DNA of 64,000 nt from Edolisoma coerulescens (lineage: Eukaryota; Chordata; Aves; Passeriformes; Campephagidae), in assembly GCA_013397115.1 (NCBI GenBank), contig VWZW01004687.1, positions 659,370 to 723,369 on the forward strand, in the 5' to 3' direction. A model generated the notes under the pieces. The model ran no database searches and was not told the DNA's origin. It worked only from the letters and a program-made list of their open reading frames with translations. Made by a program: the position numbers and the translations under genes. Shown here one piece after another: positions 15,401 through 30,400 of the stretch (within the stretch, counting starts at the first letter, position 1; every line of letters starts with the position of its first letter).

Positions 15401-18400
15401 GCTTTCACTGACCCTCCCCTGGAGCAGAATCATTATCTAACTTACCCTGGGAAGAACTTATGGAGCTTATGTATTCCTACCTCCCACCGCAAGCTGGTCC
15501 GAGTAGAGCAAGTGGCCCAGATCTGAGTCCAGCCAAGGATTGAATATCTCTGGGGAAGGGGGTTTTGCAGCCTCTTCCCATATCTGACCACCTTCATAGT
15601 GGAATTTTTCTTTTTTCTTGTATCTCCATGAAGTGGAGAACTTGCAACTTGTGTCTGTTGCATCTCATCCGTCCTTTGTAAACCTCTAACCCAGAGCCTG
15701 GCTCTGTCTTCTCTTTAGCCTCCTGCTAGGTGGCTGAAGGCAGAAGTAAAATCCACCCTTAGCCTTCTGTTTTATTGTCTGGGTTTGCTAACTGCTCAGT
15801 AGTGTGCAATGTTTTAAACATCTCTCTGTAACCAGTGGACTTGAGAACAACCTGCTAAGACCAACACACGAGTTGTACAGCATATAAGTTGGGTTATATC
15901 AAAAATGCCTTGTGCTTGCTGTGGCAGCTCCTCCATGTTAAGCTGTTTTGCAGCGAGCTGTGGTCAGATTTAGTATGGATCCACTTGGTTCTGACCCACA
16001 ATGAATTGTGGGTGGCCTGGTTTTCTGATTTATTTCTGTCCCTGGCGATACAGTAACTAACAACTCTTGTAGTGATTTCCTGCCAATCCTTAGAGAGGTG
16101 AATAAATCAGGCAAAGCTGCAGAAGTCTGTGTAGGTTGTTAATTGAATGCTAAGGCCAAAAGCTTTGGTTCTTTTAAGTTTAACTGCATCCCTCCCCTTT
16201 ATCTGCTCATATGACATAGAGGGACGTATTCTGATATATTTCTACCATCTGCAGTCATGCTTGCATCTTAAGAAAAATAAAGTTTGCATGAGAATTTCTT
16301 AACAATACTCAAATTTTTACCAAATCCTCATTGGGTAGAAGTGATGTGGTATTTGGCTTAGGCTTCAGATAGCACAAAGCAGATATCTTGGAAAGAATGC
16401 GGAGCTGGGTTGTCACTGTCACAAGAGATAAGAAGGGAAACCAATCAGCAGAAAATACTAACGTAGACACTTCCTCACAGAAACTTTTAAGTCATTTGGA
16501 AAACCATGAAGCTGAGTTGAAGAGGTGAAAATCTGATTCTTGTTCCCTGGATGATGTGTGAACTGAATTAAACCGGTGTCAAATTTTAAAAAAATGGAAG
16601 CAGTCCTAGGAGCAGAGGCTAAAGCTCCCCCATCTTCACTGCTTACTGCCTGCTCTCAGCTCCCTTTGCCCTTCTCTGCTTTTAATACCTCATGTTCACA
16701 GCTGCATAGGGCCTTGCCTCTATGAAGATGCACTGCTGGGGATGGGGAGAGAGTCATTCTTTCTGCCAGTGTTTTCCTTGCCTTGTGCCAGCATGTCCTG
16801 TGGTGTTTTCCTGGGATCAGTCTTCCTGTACTGCATAGAGGAGTGAACAGGCTGTGGGTTTAGCAGAACCATCTTCTGGTCCAAGTTTCTTACTTCATAC
16901 ACGGGCAGATAGATACATAACAACCTCTTCCATTATTTATGTTTGTTTGTTTGGGGTGGGGGGTTTGGTTTGTTTCCATGTGTGAGTTTTGCAAGGTGTG
17001 CACCTTTCTTTGCTTTTACACTAATTTTGTATAAGGAAGATTAGGTGCTCAATCTGAAATGTGTCCTTTGCTATTACAGACAATAATATAAGGACTGAGA
17101 TGGATGCAGAAAGATTCAGAATGTCTTCTGAATTGAGTATTTATTTTCTGTGTATTTTGTTAATCTGATTGTTTGGTATTGTGTCTCTCTCTCTCTTTCT
17201 CTCTCTCTGGTTTTCTGTTTTTCCCCCTTTAGGCCCTAGATGGGTTCTTCTTTGTAGTGAACCCAGAAGGTAATGTTGTGTTTGTTTCTGAGAATGTGAC
17301 ACAGTACCTGAGGTACAACCAAGAAGAGCTGATGAACACAAGCATATATAGCATCCTGCATGTAGGGGACCACAATGAATTTGTCAAAATCCTGCTGCCA
17401 AAATCCTTAGGTATATAACTTTTCCTCATCTCATACCATTACTTATTTAACTTTGGTTTTATAAGTCAGCATTTCAATAACTTAAGTTAATGTCCTGACA
17501 CTACTTACAGTTTCATCATATACATTATTTATTTTTAATGTTTATATAGACTATGAATGATTAATATTATTCTCAAAAGCATCCTTCACTCTTTTCAAAT
17601 TCTTCTTTGTTAAAATTGCTCTTAGTAACTCGTGTTAGCTGATATTATTTAATGGATCTCTGGAGTGAATCACTAAAAGACAGCACTAGCAATGTGAACT
17701 CTCTGTTAGTTCTCTCTCTGGGCTGCTTGTTCCAAGAGTGGCCTGGGAAAGGAGGAATATAAAAGAAAAATCAGAAACCTCCTTACATTAGAATTTTTAT
17801 TTCAATGTTTTTATACTCAGCAATATTTACTCTTGACTTTCAAAAACTGTTTTTGTTAGTTGCAGCCATTTTTTGATTCATATTAATATTAGTTTTAATT
17901 TCATTGAATTTTGGAGGAGATGAAAAGAAAGAGAAAGTCAATACTGGGTGCCTCATTTACTCACAGCAGTTTAAAAAGTATTGCTCAATTCACTTTAGCA
18001 TTTTATTACTGTACTTATATACTGTGAAGAAGCAAAAATGTAAATGGCTAAAGTCAATATATTACTCATTTATTGCATTTTATGACTGAAGAGGGCAAGC
18101 GAAAAGTATTTTAAATATGACCCTGCCATTTCCTAATGTGGTGTAACATTAATTTGCTCTGACTGATGTCCAGTACCTATATTTGTGCATCTCAGGATTT
18201 TGTTTCTTTTTTTACTTGTCTTAAGCACTGTGGTAGGCTTTAGTTTTATCCATCACTCCACCCAGGTCATTTAAACCCTTCAGTCTTTCCCATTGTAGCT
18301 GAGACTGTGTGTTTCAATATATTCCCTATTGTATTGCTTCCTGTTTTTATAGGTGCATATTAGTTTAGTTTCTTTCCCTTTCTAATCTGGACAGAGATTT

Positions 18401-21400
18401 TTATACAGTGCAACTGTGTCTTTTAGTAGTACCTTTTACTGGAAAGATCCTGCATGCTGACTTTTTTTTTTCAGTCTCATAAATCAACTTGATCTACCCA
18501 GTAGGCTTTTGCTGTAGTGTATAACTTTTACATGCATGAATATTTAGCCTTTTATTCTGCTTTTCTGCTATGTCATTTTAAGTCACTTGAAAAAAACATA
18601 ATACCTGAACAAATTAGCGATGCTCTAAAATCTATGAAGTTTATAAATTTCCTTGTTACGTGCTGGTTTGGGCTTTAATATTAAAGTTAGATTGTTGCTG
18701 TTGTTGTTAAATGAGCTTGTTTCCCAACCAGTTTGTAAAGCATCTTGATTAATTTCCTGTGGACAAGCAGCAGAAATGCCTGGTACCAGATTTATCTCAC
18801 TGTCTGATTTTGCTTTTGCTCAGTGAATGGGGGATCTTGGTCTGGTGACACTCCTAGGCGTAATAGCCATACCTTTAATTGTCGGATGCTGGTAAAACCT
18901 CTTGCTGATTCTGAAGAAGGCCATGATAACCAGGAAGCACATCAGAAATATGAAACTATGCAGTGCTTTGCTGTTTCTCAACCAAATTCCTTCAAGGAGG
19001 ACGGTGAAGGTAATTATCATTTCCAGTTTGTGTTAGTGCACTTTCAGTGCAGTTGATAAAGTGACCTCTAATTCCTGAAAATTGGAAAAATTCTTAGGTT
19101 TTTTTCATTTCTTGATTTAGCTGTGGAGATGTACTTTTGTCTTGACTATGAGTGTATACACTTGCATGCACCTACTTGTTAAACCAGCTGAGAGAACTGA
19201 GAGAAATTCTGTTTACCTCAAAGAGAGATACCCTAGTTTTATATTGCTGCAGTTGTAAGAAAAATGTAGCTGACTGGGAAGAAAGTTTCAAAGGGCAATT
19301 TTTTGAATTCTTAGAATTTGAAGACAATCGTGGTTCACCATTTCCTTTACCATTTACTACTTCAGCAGGTAAATTTCCTCTCATAGTTTTGTAAGTATTC
19401 AGGTAAGTAAAAATGGCTATGTGAAGGTGCGTTCTCAGGAACAGCAAGCATTTGGGGCAAGTTTAAGAAATTTGGCTTAGAAGGTACGAAATGGTGAGTG
19501 TTGAAGAAATGTGCTGTCTGTGCATGCAGTATATTCTTTTTTATTACTTAACCTCCTGAGTGGTTGAGCTACTACAGGTATACTCATAAACATGTGCCAA
19601 TACTTATGGGTTGTGATGTTAATTTTTCCTTGTTAATTTTTCTACTGAAAGAAAACAAACCCACCTTTCCTGTTTTATTTAATGTTTTAGGAAGTAATGA
19701 ATAAACAAACCCACTGAATTTTGTCTATGCGTTTATTGGTACAAAGTCTATTTTTTGGTCCAAATAGATTTAAAGAACTTTTAAAAAATATTTCTGAAGT
19801 CTTTGTGGAAAAAAAAGTCTTCCCCTTCTATAAAAATTAAATGAAGTTACATTTTCCTCTTAAGATTTGCAGTCTTGCTTGATTTGTGTTGCAAGAAGAG
19901 CTCCAATGAAGGAAAGACCACTTCTCCCTTCATCAGAGAGCTTTACTACACGCCAGGATCTTCAAGGTATTGTGAAATAGGGGTAGATTTTTAATTTTAC
20001 TCTCCTTTTCCTCGATGGGGAAATTGCTATAACAAATGTTTTCTAATGTATCTAATATCAGGCAAAATAACTTCACTGGACACAAGTACCATGCGAGCAG
20101 CTATGAAACCTGGCTGGGAGGATTTGGTGAGAAGATGCATTCAGAGGTTCCATTCGCAGCACGAGGGAGAAATATCTTTTGCCAAGAGGCATCACCAGGA
20201 AGGTGAGGTTTCAGACTTTTAGCACTTGCTATATTTAACCTGTTTGCCATTTGTATCTCTTGGTTGTGTTCTCTTTGTTATGCTTTCATGGAACAATCAA
20301 CAGCTACTGACAGTCCCTTTTTCAAGCTCTTTTATCTAACAAACTGATGGTGCTCTAGGTAGGTCTTCAGCTTTCTCACTGTTTGTTTTAGCCTTCTTGT
20401 TACAACTGTACCATCCTGGAGTGTGTTTTAAATCTTCAAAATGTCAAAATTATTTTGGAAAGAAAGACCCTTGCACATTGTTCACCAAAAGGTTCACTGA
20501 CCATTATTCTTCAGAACCTCAGCTCACACATTGCAGTTCATTGCCTGTGTTCCCTTTCTCTACAAAAATGGACTTTAACTGTCACGTTTCCTGTGAGAAA
20601 CACTGAGTGTAAATTCCCAAAGCTGCACCGCTCAGGCTGTTTGGAAACCTACATTGTTGCACTGTATCTAGCTGATAAGTGTTATAGGATATACCACAAG
20701 CACATCTACTCAGTCAAGATTACAGTAGGTAAGAAGTAGGAAAGTACTGCACTTTGGAATGGTCCCCGTGTGGTTTCTGTGGTAGTGACTGTGTGGGGAT
20801 TTTTCATAAAGCCCTTTTACTTCTAATTCTAGTAACACAAATTAATAAAAGCAAATAACCCTATCTAGTCCCTGGGAAAGTAATTTCAAAACCAATTGGG
20901 AATAGCTGGAACATTTCCAGTACAGAAGCATCATTCTTTGGGTTCATGTTTAAAGAACAGGGTTTACAGCTGGCTTGTAACAAATAGTTACCATGGTCAT
21001 TAAGCAACAGGCATGTCATCTTGGATACTAAATGGTAACTGGAATATCAAATTATTCCACCAAATGCACAAAGAAAGAGAGCTTTAGTCATGAGGCATTA
21101 GTTAAATATTCTTTAATATGTTCTACTTTCATGAAGTCTTCAGGTGGTGTTTTAGAAATGTGGGGTCACAGAAATGCTGTGTTATTTTAGATAACAGTTT
21201 TTGGGGTATATACAGCAGAAGTGCTAAAAGTTCACAGCCTTGTGCTGTGATTTCAGACAGAACTGAAGAAGGCAGTGTGCAACTAAAGTTACACCAGGGG
21301 TTTAGAGAGCAGTTGCACGTAAGGACCCATCTGTGCCAGAGGTGATTTAGGGGTATCTCTTACGGCATCCCAGCACTTGTTATTTCAGTCTTCAAGTTAT

Positions 21401-24400
21401 TCCTGACCAAATTAACAGCTACTACACTGAGTGCCAAGGTTTGAATGAGTCCTCTCTTAAGCTATCTATGAAGTGGTGAAAATAGATGTGCTTTGGAGTT
21501 TACACTGTATCATTTTGCAGTTGTGGCTTAGGATCGTCGTGTAAATTGTAGAATTAGTCTAAATGAGAGGGCTCTTCTCTCCTTTTTGAAGTGAAAAGAG
21601 TGAGCGATAAGAGGAGGAAAAACCTCTGGAATTGCTTTCCTACAAATGATGCAGCACTGAAGAGGAATAATGGCTGAAATATTTCCCTCCCCTGCCCTGC
21701 AGTATGGAGAAGAAAAACAAGTCATATCTTGGGCTATAGCATCTTTGTGCTTGACTGAAGAACCCTTTGCAGTTTTCAAGTCATTGTGGTTTGAGACTAG
21801 AAGCAGAGAAAGTAATGATCTCCTACATGTAGTCCAGCATTACAGTATGAAAAAATGCAGCATTAGCTTGATAAACAATAAAAAACATGCTTTAAAATTA
21901 TCTCTCAGTATAAAATGCAGAATATATTGTAAGATTTTATTGGCCACAGTCAGAAAAATAGCATTTCCTCAAGAGGAATACGGAAACATTCTTGTTTGCT
22001 TAAAGAATTAGTTTGGAAAATGATTTAAGTAGAGATTTCACTTGTATCCTGTTGGCATTGAGTACTGGAATTTCCTGATGTGGTATATGCTAAAGTTAAG
22101 AGCTTTGGACCTTCTGGTGCCCAAAGGTTAAACTGAAACAATGACATACCTAACAGTGAAATTTTGTTTTGTATTGTTTCACTGTTGTAGGTTTTTGTTT
22201 CTCGTTACATTTTTACTCTGAAAAACCCCTTCTGGTTGTTTAAATTGTGCTTCCTGTTTTTTCACTGCCTAGATAATACTTTGAAACCTTGCAGAACAAT
22301 ATATAACAGTGGGGGACAGGGAAGGAAAGCAATCGTAACCAGTCTTGCAAGGCTGAAAATGTGGTAGCTCTGTAGACCAGACAACTAAAGGCCACACTTG
22401 AAAAACCATGTCATTTCATTACAACAGGAAATATTAAAAGACAAGCAACGAAATGAAGATCACATTATACTATTAATTTTAAAAAAAGAGAGAGAGAGAG
22501 AAAGAACCCCACAGAAAGTATATATGTATGAAAAAATAGGAAATTAAATGTATTTGTAGTTCTTCATTACTATTTTTTCCCTGAATGATTATATGAAAAT
22601 TTTTGAAGTATTCTGCTTCTCTCATATCGGCAATCCTAATGTGATTGCTTTTGGACTAGAAATTGTAAGTGACCACACTCATTGCATTGATGGCAGAGAG
22701 TGAACAGTAGAATAAGTGTTTGGGTGGTTTGCTTTTCCATAACATGTTTTAATTTTTCATTAAAGAAGTGTCACAGGGGTCTGTGGAAGTTAGAGAACTG
22801 AATTTGTTGAAGTTCAGATTTACGTTAAAAGCTTAAAGGGCTGCAGAATATGTACAGTGAAGTAAACCCCAAACCTGAAATGCAGTCAACACTGGGAAAA
22901 GGTTGCACAGCCCCAGTTTTGTTTTCCGTAATTGTATTTGTAATTTTTTTGAGCTATATGTATTTTATATTTGTTCTTTTAAAAATAATAATAATTTTAT
23001 CTTTCCAATTCTTATTTCTAATTGTTCTTACGTAAAAGTTTTATACATTTTTTAACTTAAAGAATTAGTGAGAGTAACTGTTGCAAGACAATTTAAGCAG
23101 GCAATAAGGAGGAAAAGATACACTCTAATGGAAACAGATGATCTAAGAACTAAGGACATTTATATTAAAACATCATTATGTAGATAGTACAATGAAAAAA
23201 TGTTTGAGGAACAAAAGGAATTAGACACATATTTGATGAAAAGTGAAATGGACATCAAGAACTTCCTGTCTGCTCCTGAAATACATTCTATTTCATAATG
23301 TCTTCCTTTTACTGCTGTCACTCCTTACAGATTTTCATTTGATCACCCTACAGTATGTGGGATCCTTTATTTTATATGCGACACGTCTTATTTATTTTCA
23401 AAATGTTCTTTTTGTCTGTTTTGTTGAATTAGCACTGTATCTGTGGTATCGATGCTGGTGGATTTAGAACATCAGATGCTGAGCAGCTGAGCCACCTGTA
23501 CTGCAGTTTCTCCTTGGTTTAACTGTGTTGTTCTGCTTGCCTGCAGTGCTGAGGCAGGGACTGGCCTTCAGTCCTGTTTATCGCTTTTCCCTGTCGGATG
23601 GCACCATCGTTTCTGCCCAAACGAAGAGCAAGCTCATCCGCTCTCAGACGACCAGTGAACCTCAGCTTGTAATCTCCTTGCATATGCTTCACAGGTAATC
23701 CTGGCCCCTTTCTTACATCCACACTCTGCTAAGAGATGTGGAAAGTACAAGGTTGCCAAAGCAAATAGATTGTTTAAGGCTGATAGATTTCAGTTGACCC
23801 AGAACTGATATCATGGAAACAAAGTAAGATTTTGAAATCAATGCTTGCAGCAGGAAAAGCCTATAAGATTATTTCAGGATTTAAAAATAGCATGCTGGAT
23901 TTTCAATGTCATATTCTTAATTTCAGTATTTTAATTTCCTGTATTTTGCATAGTGGATACAAGAAACTTTCCAACTGTAATTAAATCTAGAAAACTTAGA
24001 AGGATTAAATTCTTGTAGTTCACATTCTGTTACTGGTCCTGGTTCTTCTTAAAAGAACATGTTAAGATTACTAGGACTGCACTTCAGACAAACTGTTATT
24101 TAATTCTTTGATTCCCTTCCTGCCTTGTCTTTTTGGTGCTTGGCTTAGTGGATTTCACATATCCAATCCTGAGAAGTGCCACTACTATTAGTTTAGGGTT
24201 TTTTTTAAAAAGCGCAGCCAATAATATGCTAAAGTCAAGGTTTAGTAATCACTGACATCAGAACTTCAACATACAATTTTTATTAAGTCATTGCATGTCC
24301 TGGTGTATTTGTATCAGATTTTGTTTCAGGTTTTATGGGCTGACTGTAATTACAATACTGTTTTCCTTGAATCCTCTGTATCATTTTTCTTAAGAGGAAG

Positions 24401-27400
24401 AAAACAGTGCTAAACATAATTACAACTGAAACCATTTTATAGAAATTGTAGATTTGCAAATTGATCTGACCAAAAGCTGTCTGAAATTTGTTTTCTTTGG
24501 ATTGCTGAAGATACCCACTATTTCATTAAGTGCCAAATTTTAAAAAGCAAGCACTATTAATTTTAAAATGGCACTTGCATATTTTGTTGCACTTTTTTTA
24601 GCAGAGTGCTGATACTACTATACTTGTAATAAGGTTTTAAAATAACCCCTTTTTTATAGTTAATGTTTTTCACCTTTGCCTTTATGCCTAAGGTAACAAA
24701 TACAGAATAACAAGATTCACTACTCTGTAGTCTTCAATTATTTCACTTCTCATGCTTTAGCAACATGTGAAGGTTTAACTGCACTTACTTATACTGTGCA
24801 AATAGGGGTGATTTTTGTCTCATGGAAAATGCATATTAGGAATGTTCCATTTGTAATTGGTTTTGGAAGTCCAGAGTTGATTTGATTTTTGTCAGAATCT
24901 CATTTTTTTTCCTTCCTAACCTACTTGACTCTGTCTCTTTTGTAGCTTTTAGCATTTGGGAATATGTCTGATTTTCCTAATTTAAGTTTTAGCACAGAGT
25001 AAAAAGCATATTACATCCTCCCATAAACTAATTCAAATCTGCTGAGGAAAAGAAAAGTGACCTTCAGGTGCTCTCACAAGAGCTTTTTTTGTGTGTGTGT
25101 GTCTCTCTTCTGTTTCTTCTGTCTTGCAGCCTACATTTCTAAAATATGACTTTCAGCTCCTCTGTGTGTGGTTTGTTGTTTTTCTTCTCCCCTTTTCCTG
25201 AATGCCTATGCAGGACTGGATTGCTAACAGACTGTTCTCATTCTGAAGCAGTATCCAGTAGTTCCCTTGGCTCACATGCTGTTTTGGAGCAGTATTGAAA
25301 TACTCTGGCAGTGTTAAAATGTGACTTTTTCAACTTTCTTTTCACTATGAACTTGGTGGGCAAATATCCCACTCCAGCCTTGTGGTGGGGCTAACTCACG
25401 GAAATTCAAAACTCCAGCAAACAGCTGTCCACAGCTGTCTTGTAAAACATGTATTTGTTGGGTCATATGTTTCAGATGAGATTTCTGTCAGTTCTAGAAG
25501 TTAGCTCCTGCCAAATTGTGGAGGAGAGATACATTAAAGGGAGTCTGAAATTGTAACCTATCAGCATTTCTAATGACTGTCATTTAAGTGAAGTTTTATT
25601 TTGTTTTTCCTCTCTTCCACTGTTTTCTAATGAGGTACTGAAAAACCATACTGTTAATGTTCAGCCGTGTTGAGAGTTGCATATCACTTTTGTCAAATTG
25701 TTGATTTGTTTTTGATTGTAGGGGTTTTGTGTTATTTTAAAGTGAGGTTTGGGGTTTTGCTTCTTTTTCCGTAATGTAATTGCAAGTTGGCCACTGTCAT
25801 TTAGCTAACAGGCTGTTTTTCTTCCCCTTGCCACATAGAGAGCAGAATGTCTGTGGAATGAATCAGGATTTGACTGGACAAGGAATGGGGAAGATATTGA
25901 ACCCAATTAGTTCCAGCAGCCCTGCCCATCAGGCCATGTGCAGTGGGAACCCAGGTCAGGATATGACCATCAGTAGCAATATAAATTTTGCCATAAATGG
26001 CCCAAAGGAACAAGTGGGCATGCCAGCAGGCAGGTTTGGTGGTTCAGGGGGAATGAACCATGTGTCAAGCATACAAGCATCCACTCCTCAGGGTACTAAC
26101 TATGCACTAAAAATGAATAGCCCCTCACAAAGCAGCCCCGGCATGAACCCAGGGCAGCCAAACTCTATGCTTTCCCCAAGGCATCGCGTGAGCCCTGGAG
26201 TGGCAGGAAGTCCTCGCATCCCACCCAGTCAGTTCTCCCCTGCAGGAAGCTTACATTCACCTGTGGGAGTCTGCAGCAGCACAGGAAATAGCCATAACTA
26301 CACCAACAGTTCCCTGAACGCACTTCAGGCCCTCAGCGAGGGCCACGGCGTTTCTCTAGGATCGTCGTTGGCTTCACCTGACCTAAAAATGGGAAATTTA
26401 CAAAATTCCCCTGTGAACATGAATCCTCCCCAGCTAAGCAAGATGGGAAGCCTGGACTCTAAAGATTGCTTTGGAATATATGGGGAGCAATCAGAAGGTA
26501 CAACTGGACAAGCAGAGAGCAGCTGCCATTCAGGAGAACAGAAAGACAGCAGCGATAGCAACATGCCACCGGTTGTCAGTGGCGAGAGGCCTGATGGACA
26601 GAATAAACTGCACGACGGGAAAAGCCAGACAAAGCTCTTACAGTTGCTGACCACCAAATCAGATCAGATGGAGCCTTCACCTTTGTCCAGTACCATGGGA
26701 GACATTAGCAAGGACTCCACGGGAGGGTTGCCCGGGTCTGGTTCAGCACACGGAACCTCGCTCAAGGAGAAGCATAAAATTTTGCACAGACTATTGCAGG
26801 ACAGTAGTTCTCCTGTAGATTTGGCCAAGCTCACAGCAGAGGCCACAGGCAAAGAGCTGAACCAGGAGTCCAGTAGCACAGCTCCTGGTTCAGAGGTGAC
26901 TGTTAAACAGGAGCCAGCGAGTCCTAAGAAGAATAACAATGCACTACTTCGCTACTTGCTAGATAAAGATGATACTAAAGATATTGGTTTACCAGACATA
27001 CCCCCAAAACTGGAGCGGTTGGACAGTAAGACAGACCCTTCCGGTAGCACAAAGTTAATAGCTATGAGGACGGAAAAAGAAGAGATAAGCTTTGAGCCTA
27101 ATGAACAGGTAAGCTAATTTTTGCATTACGTGTGACTGAGTTGTTCCAGGCCTGCATTCCTGCCACCTGACTTCCTCTAAGAGTGGTATCTTGGCACTTC
27201 AGGAGGCTGTTACCTGTCTTTTGAAATCCAGTCTTCACTCAGTTTTCCAGTCGGTGTTACTAGGTTGTGATCATCACACTGTGTAAAAGCACAGACTCTG
27301 CCTGGGAGGAGATGGATAATGCAGGGTGCCTTTTCCAGATGGTAGTCAGGCAAAGAGAAAATAGTCGTGACTCTTGGTTAGTGCTAACTAATTGACAGCT

Positions 27401-30400
27401 TTTCCCACAGGCTGATGTTGAACTGCTGTTGTGCTTGCTAAATGGGTCCTTGACCTAGCCCAGCATAGCAGCTACACTCCTCCCATGGAAAACAGGTTCA
27501 TGCTCAAGAACAGGAGTTGTTTGAAAGGACTGATAACAACTTTGCATTACTGGTCTTTGTGCTATGCTTGACCTGCAAATTAAAATCAAGGCAAATAGAT
27601 TTCTGTGCCAGTTTGGAGGATTTATTGGGGTTTTTTTGTCATCTTAAAAATTCTTTATATTCAGCCTCAAGTTTCTGCGGATGATTAATGGTTCAGTGCA
27701 GGGATCATGTCTCCTTGTGCAAGGTTATCTGCACTGAATTTTGCATGCAGGATTTCTTTGCTTCCTGTGCAAGATTACTTGTTGCTCTGCTGCTCAACAC
27801 TCTAATAAATTGTGTATTGTTGGGACCTCTGCTAAAAAGTGTTATGTCACTGGCTTTCATGCAGAACTCACTTCCCAAAAGCACCAGGTCCACATGACCC
27901 AGAGTGCTCCAGTTTTCAGAGCTTTGCAAGAAAAAGGGACACAGCAAAAGCAATCTGCTACTTCAATATTACTGTTTATATTCTTTATAAAATGGGTAAT
28001 TACAATATCAATTTTAGTATAAAGCATTTTCTGGGAAGGTTATAACTAGCTGGAGTTAATGATCCTTAGATTTGTCCTACCCTATCAAATCTCCCAGCTG
28101 GTCATTAATCCCTAGGCAGCCCTGTGTGTGAAGCCTTAGTTTGTAAATCATGATCAGATCATATACAATGCAAACGTTCATGTCTCTCATTCACTGCTAT
28201 ATCCTTAATTTTAAAAATTTTGTATATTTTTTTTATGTGCAGACTAGGTTTGAGCTTGTTTATTTTTTTTAATCTATTGTATTTTGTGTGTGTGTGTGTA
28301 TAAAGACATTCTTTTTTATATTTTCTATATTGTATTGTGAGGCTGAGGAGGGATAGACAGCATTTTCTTAGCCCTAAGTTACAACATTGGACAGATTATT
28401 TTTTTTTATTTGCCCTTTTGGCAGTCTATAACTAGTAGACAGTTCTTTCAACAGTGGTTATAACCACAAAACACAGAGGCCGAACATGCCACTCCAGTGT
28501 AGATGCAGCATTGTTAAAATCTCAGTTATCCAGGCAACTCCTAAGGTTACTTTGCTGCTTTTGTTTCAACAGGATTTGACAACTATTGCCATTATGTAGG
28601 AGCAATTGTGGTTTTTCAATCCTTCCCATGCTTTAGGGGAAACCAAGCCAAATTGTACTAATTTCTCCTCACTGAAATTTGCACTGATTTATCCTCAAGC
28701 CTGGATGTTGGTTTAGTTTTCAATAGAAGCCTCTATTTTGTAGTGTCTGTAAAGGTAGGGTTTAGATTCTCTGTGAGAACTTACGGTTCATTAGGCTAGA
28801 AAAACACAGATACCAAGAAATTCACAGGTAAACTGGCAAGAACAGACTACTTTTAAAATGTCTGATAGATTTCAATTCGTAGTTCAGATCCTACACTTTG
28901 AAGGCAGTACTAGATTGAGAGCAGAGATCTTAACTTAAATCCTCCAGTATTATGTACTCGACAAGAATGTAAAATTTGGTAATCACCACAAAATTTATGC
29001 TGTTCATCCATAGATCAAAATCATGGCCTTCAGATGGTTTATTCCCCCAGAATTAAATTTCTAAAGGAATTAAAATTTCCTCTTTCATGATCTCTGTGGA
29101 GTACACAAGAAACAGCTTAGCTTACAAGCCAATTCTCAGACAGCAGGTTTCATCCCCTCTAGAAGTTTGTTGTCTAGTCCAAGGTAGACGTACAAACTCC
29201 TTTTACTGCTGATGGAAACACAGAAAAATACTCCAGGATTTTTTTTTTAATCTTATAAAAATGTGTGTCTAAAACAGATGAGGTAAGCCGCTCTTTACTG
29301 ATATTCCCATTGACAAGTGGTAGCACAGGTGAACAGTTTAAACTAGCTGCTTTACTTTCTCATGACTAAAGATAGGCAAGTTGTGTCTCACCCTAAATGT
29401 AAACATGAGACTAACTATAAAACCAACTTGCAAGAGACTTTAGTGTCTACAAGCATTTCCAGCCTCAAGCAGTTGACAATCAGGTCTCCTGAATTATGAA
29501 CTTCGTAAAGTGAATAGTCTATTCACTTTTTATTTTTAGGATTTATGTTTCTGAGGTTGCAGAGGGATTTGAGGGGGTTGAAGTGTGGGCTACTGATGTA
29601 TTGCCTTTTCTTAAAATTTGAAGACAGAGTTTGTCTCCCAGGAGAGAGGGAAATGGAGGTACAGAAAGGTCCAGGAGCTGGGTTTGTTCAGAAAACCACG
29701 AAGCAGTGCAGGAGTTGTGATAAAGTGGTAAGGGCTTCCTCAGCACCAAGGTATGGAGAAGCCAGTCCTGTCACTGTGGTGGAAGACTGCTGGATACTGA
29801 CAGAAGGGCTTTTGTTGCTCCTGTTGGTTGTCAATAGAGCTTTAAAACCCACTTAAAATGCAGTGAAACCTGGAGCTGAATAAACAGAAGTCCAGCATGG
29901 AGCAGGAGAGGAAATGGTGGGGAATATAGAATAATGTAAGTGTTTAACTATCTGAAGGCCAGGCCTTTAAACAAATAACCACTTTACCCCAATTATAAAA
30001 TCACTAAAAATATTTAGCATCAAAACTCTGCAGCTTTGGAAGATGGTCTCCCACAGGAAGTGCTCATTGCCTAAATTTAGATCAAAGCTGGAACTATTTA
30101 GTACAAGACTAGAACAGAGATTCTTGAGCTAAATTCTTCCATCCTCCTGCATCCTTCCCCCTCCTTTTTCCTCCCATATGTAAAAATTAGCCATGTGCTT
30201 GTGTTACCTATTTTGCAGGTTTATTTAAAACTTCTCCTCCCTGAGGAATGTTGTATTTTTAAGTAATTAGTGACTGGAGTGTGCAGTTTCTCTGGAAACT
30301 GCAGCAGAGCAGCAGTGGGATGGCCTCTACAAGGGAGATCAGTGTGTTGGGAGGCAACAGAGCCATTGCGTTTTCTCCTTTTACTTTTGGTGTGACTTTC

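Larger units (their letters stand above)
12421..17232 (+). other. NCOA2: Intron 5 of NCOA2
   Basis: A 4.8-kb intron running from GTAAAG to TTTAG. It contains an old CR1 fragment on the minus strand (about 15480-15790), a 9-bp-stem inverted repeat (15994-16013), and a CT-rich microsatellite just upstream of the acceptor. No gene was seen. Confidence 0.93.

Noticed and set aside
25780..25838. Upstream Met in frame with exon 11 as a possible translation start
   Set aside because: It lies in intron 10 before a good CCACATAG acceptor. Phase and similarity show that exon 11 continues from exon 10.
29540..29710. Possible MIR-like SINE in intron 11
   Set aside because: Only a short stretch resembles the core. 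No tail or ordered blocks could be followed.
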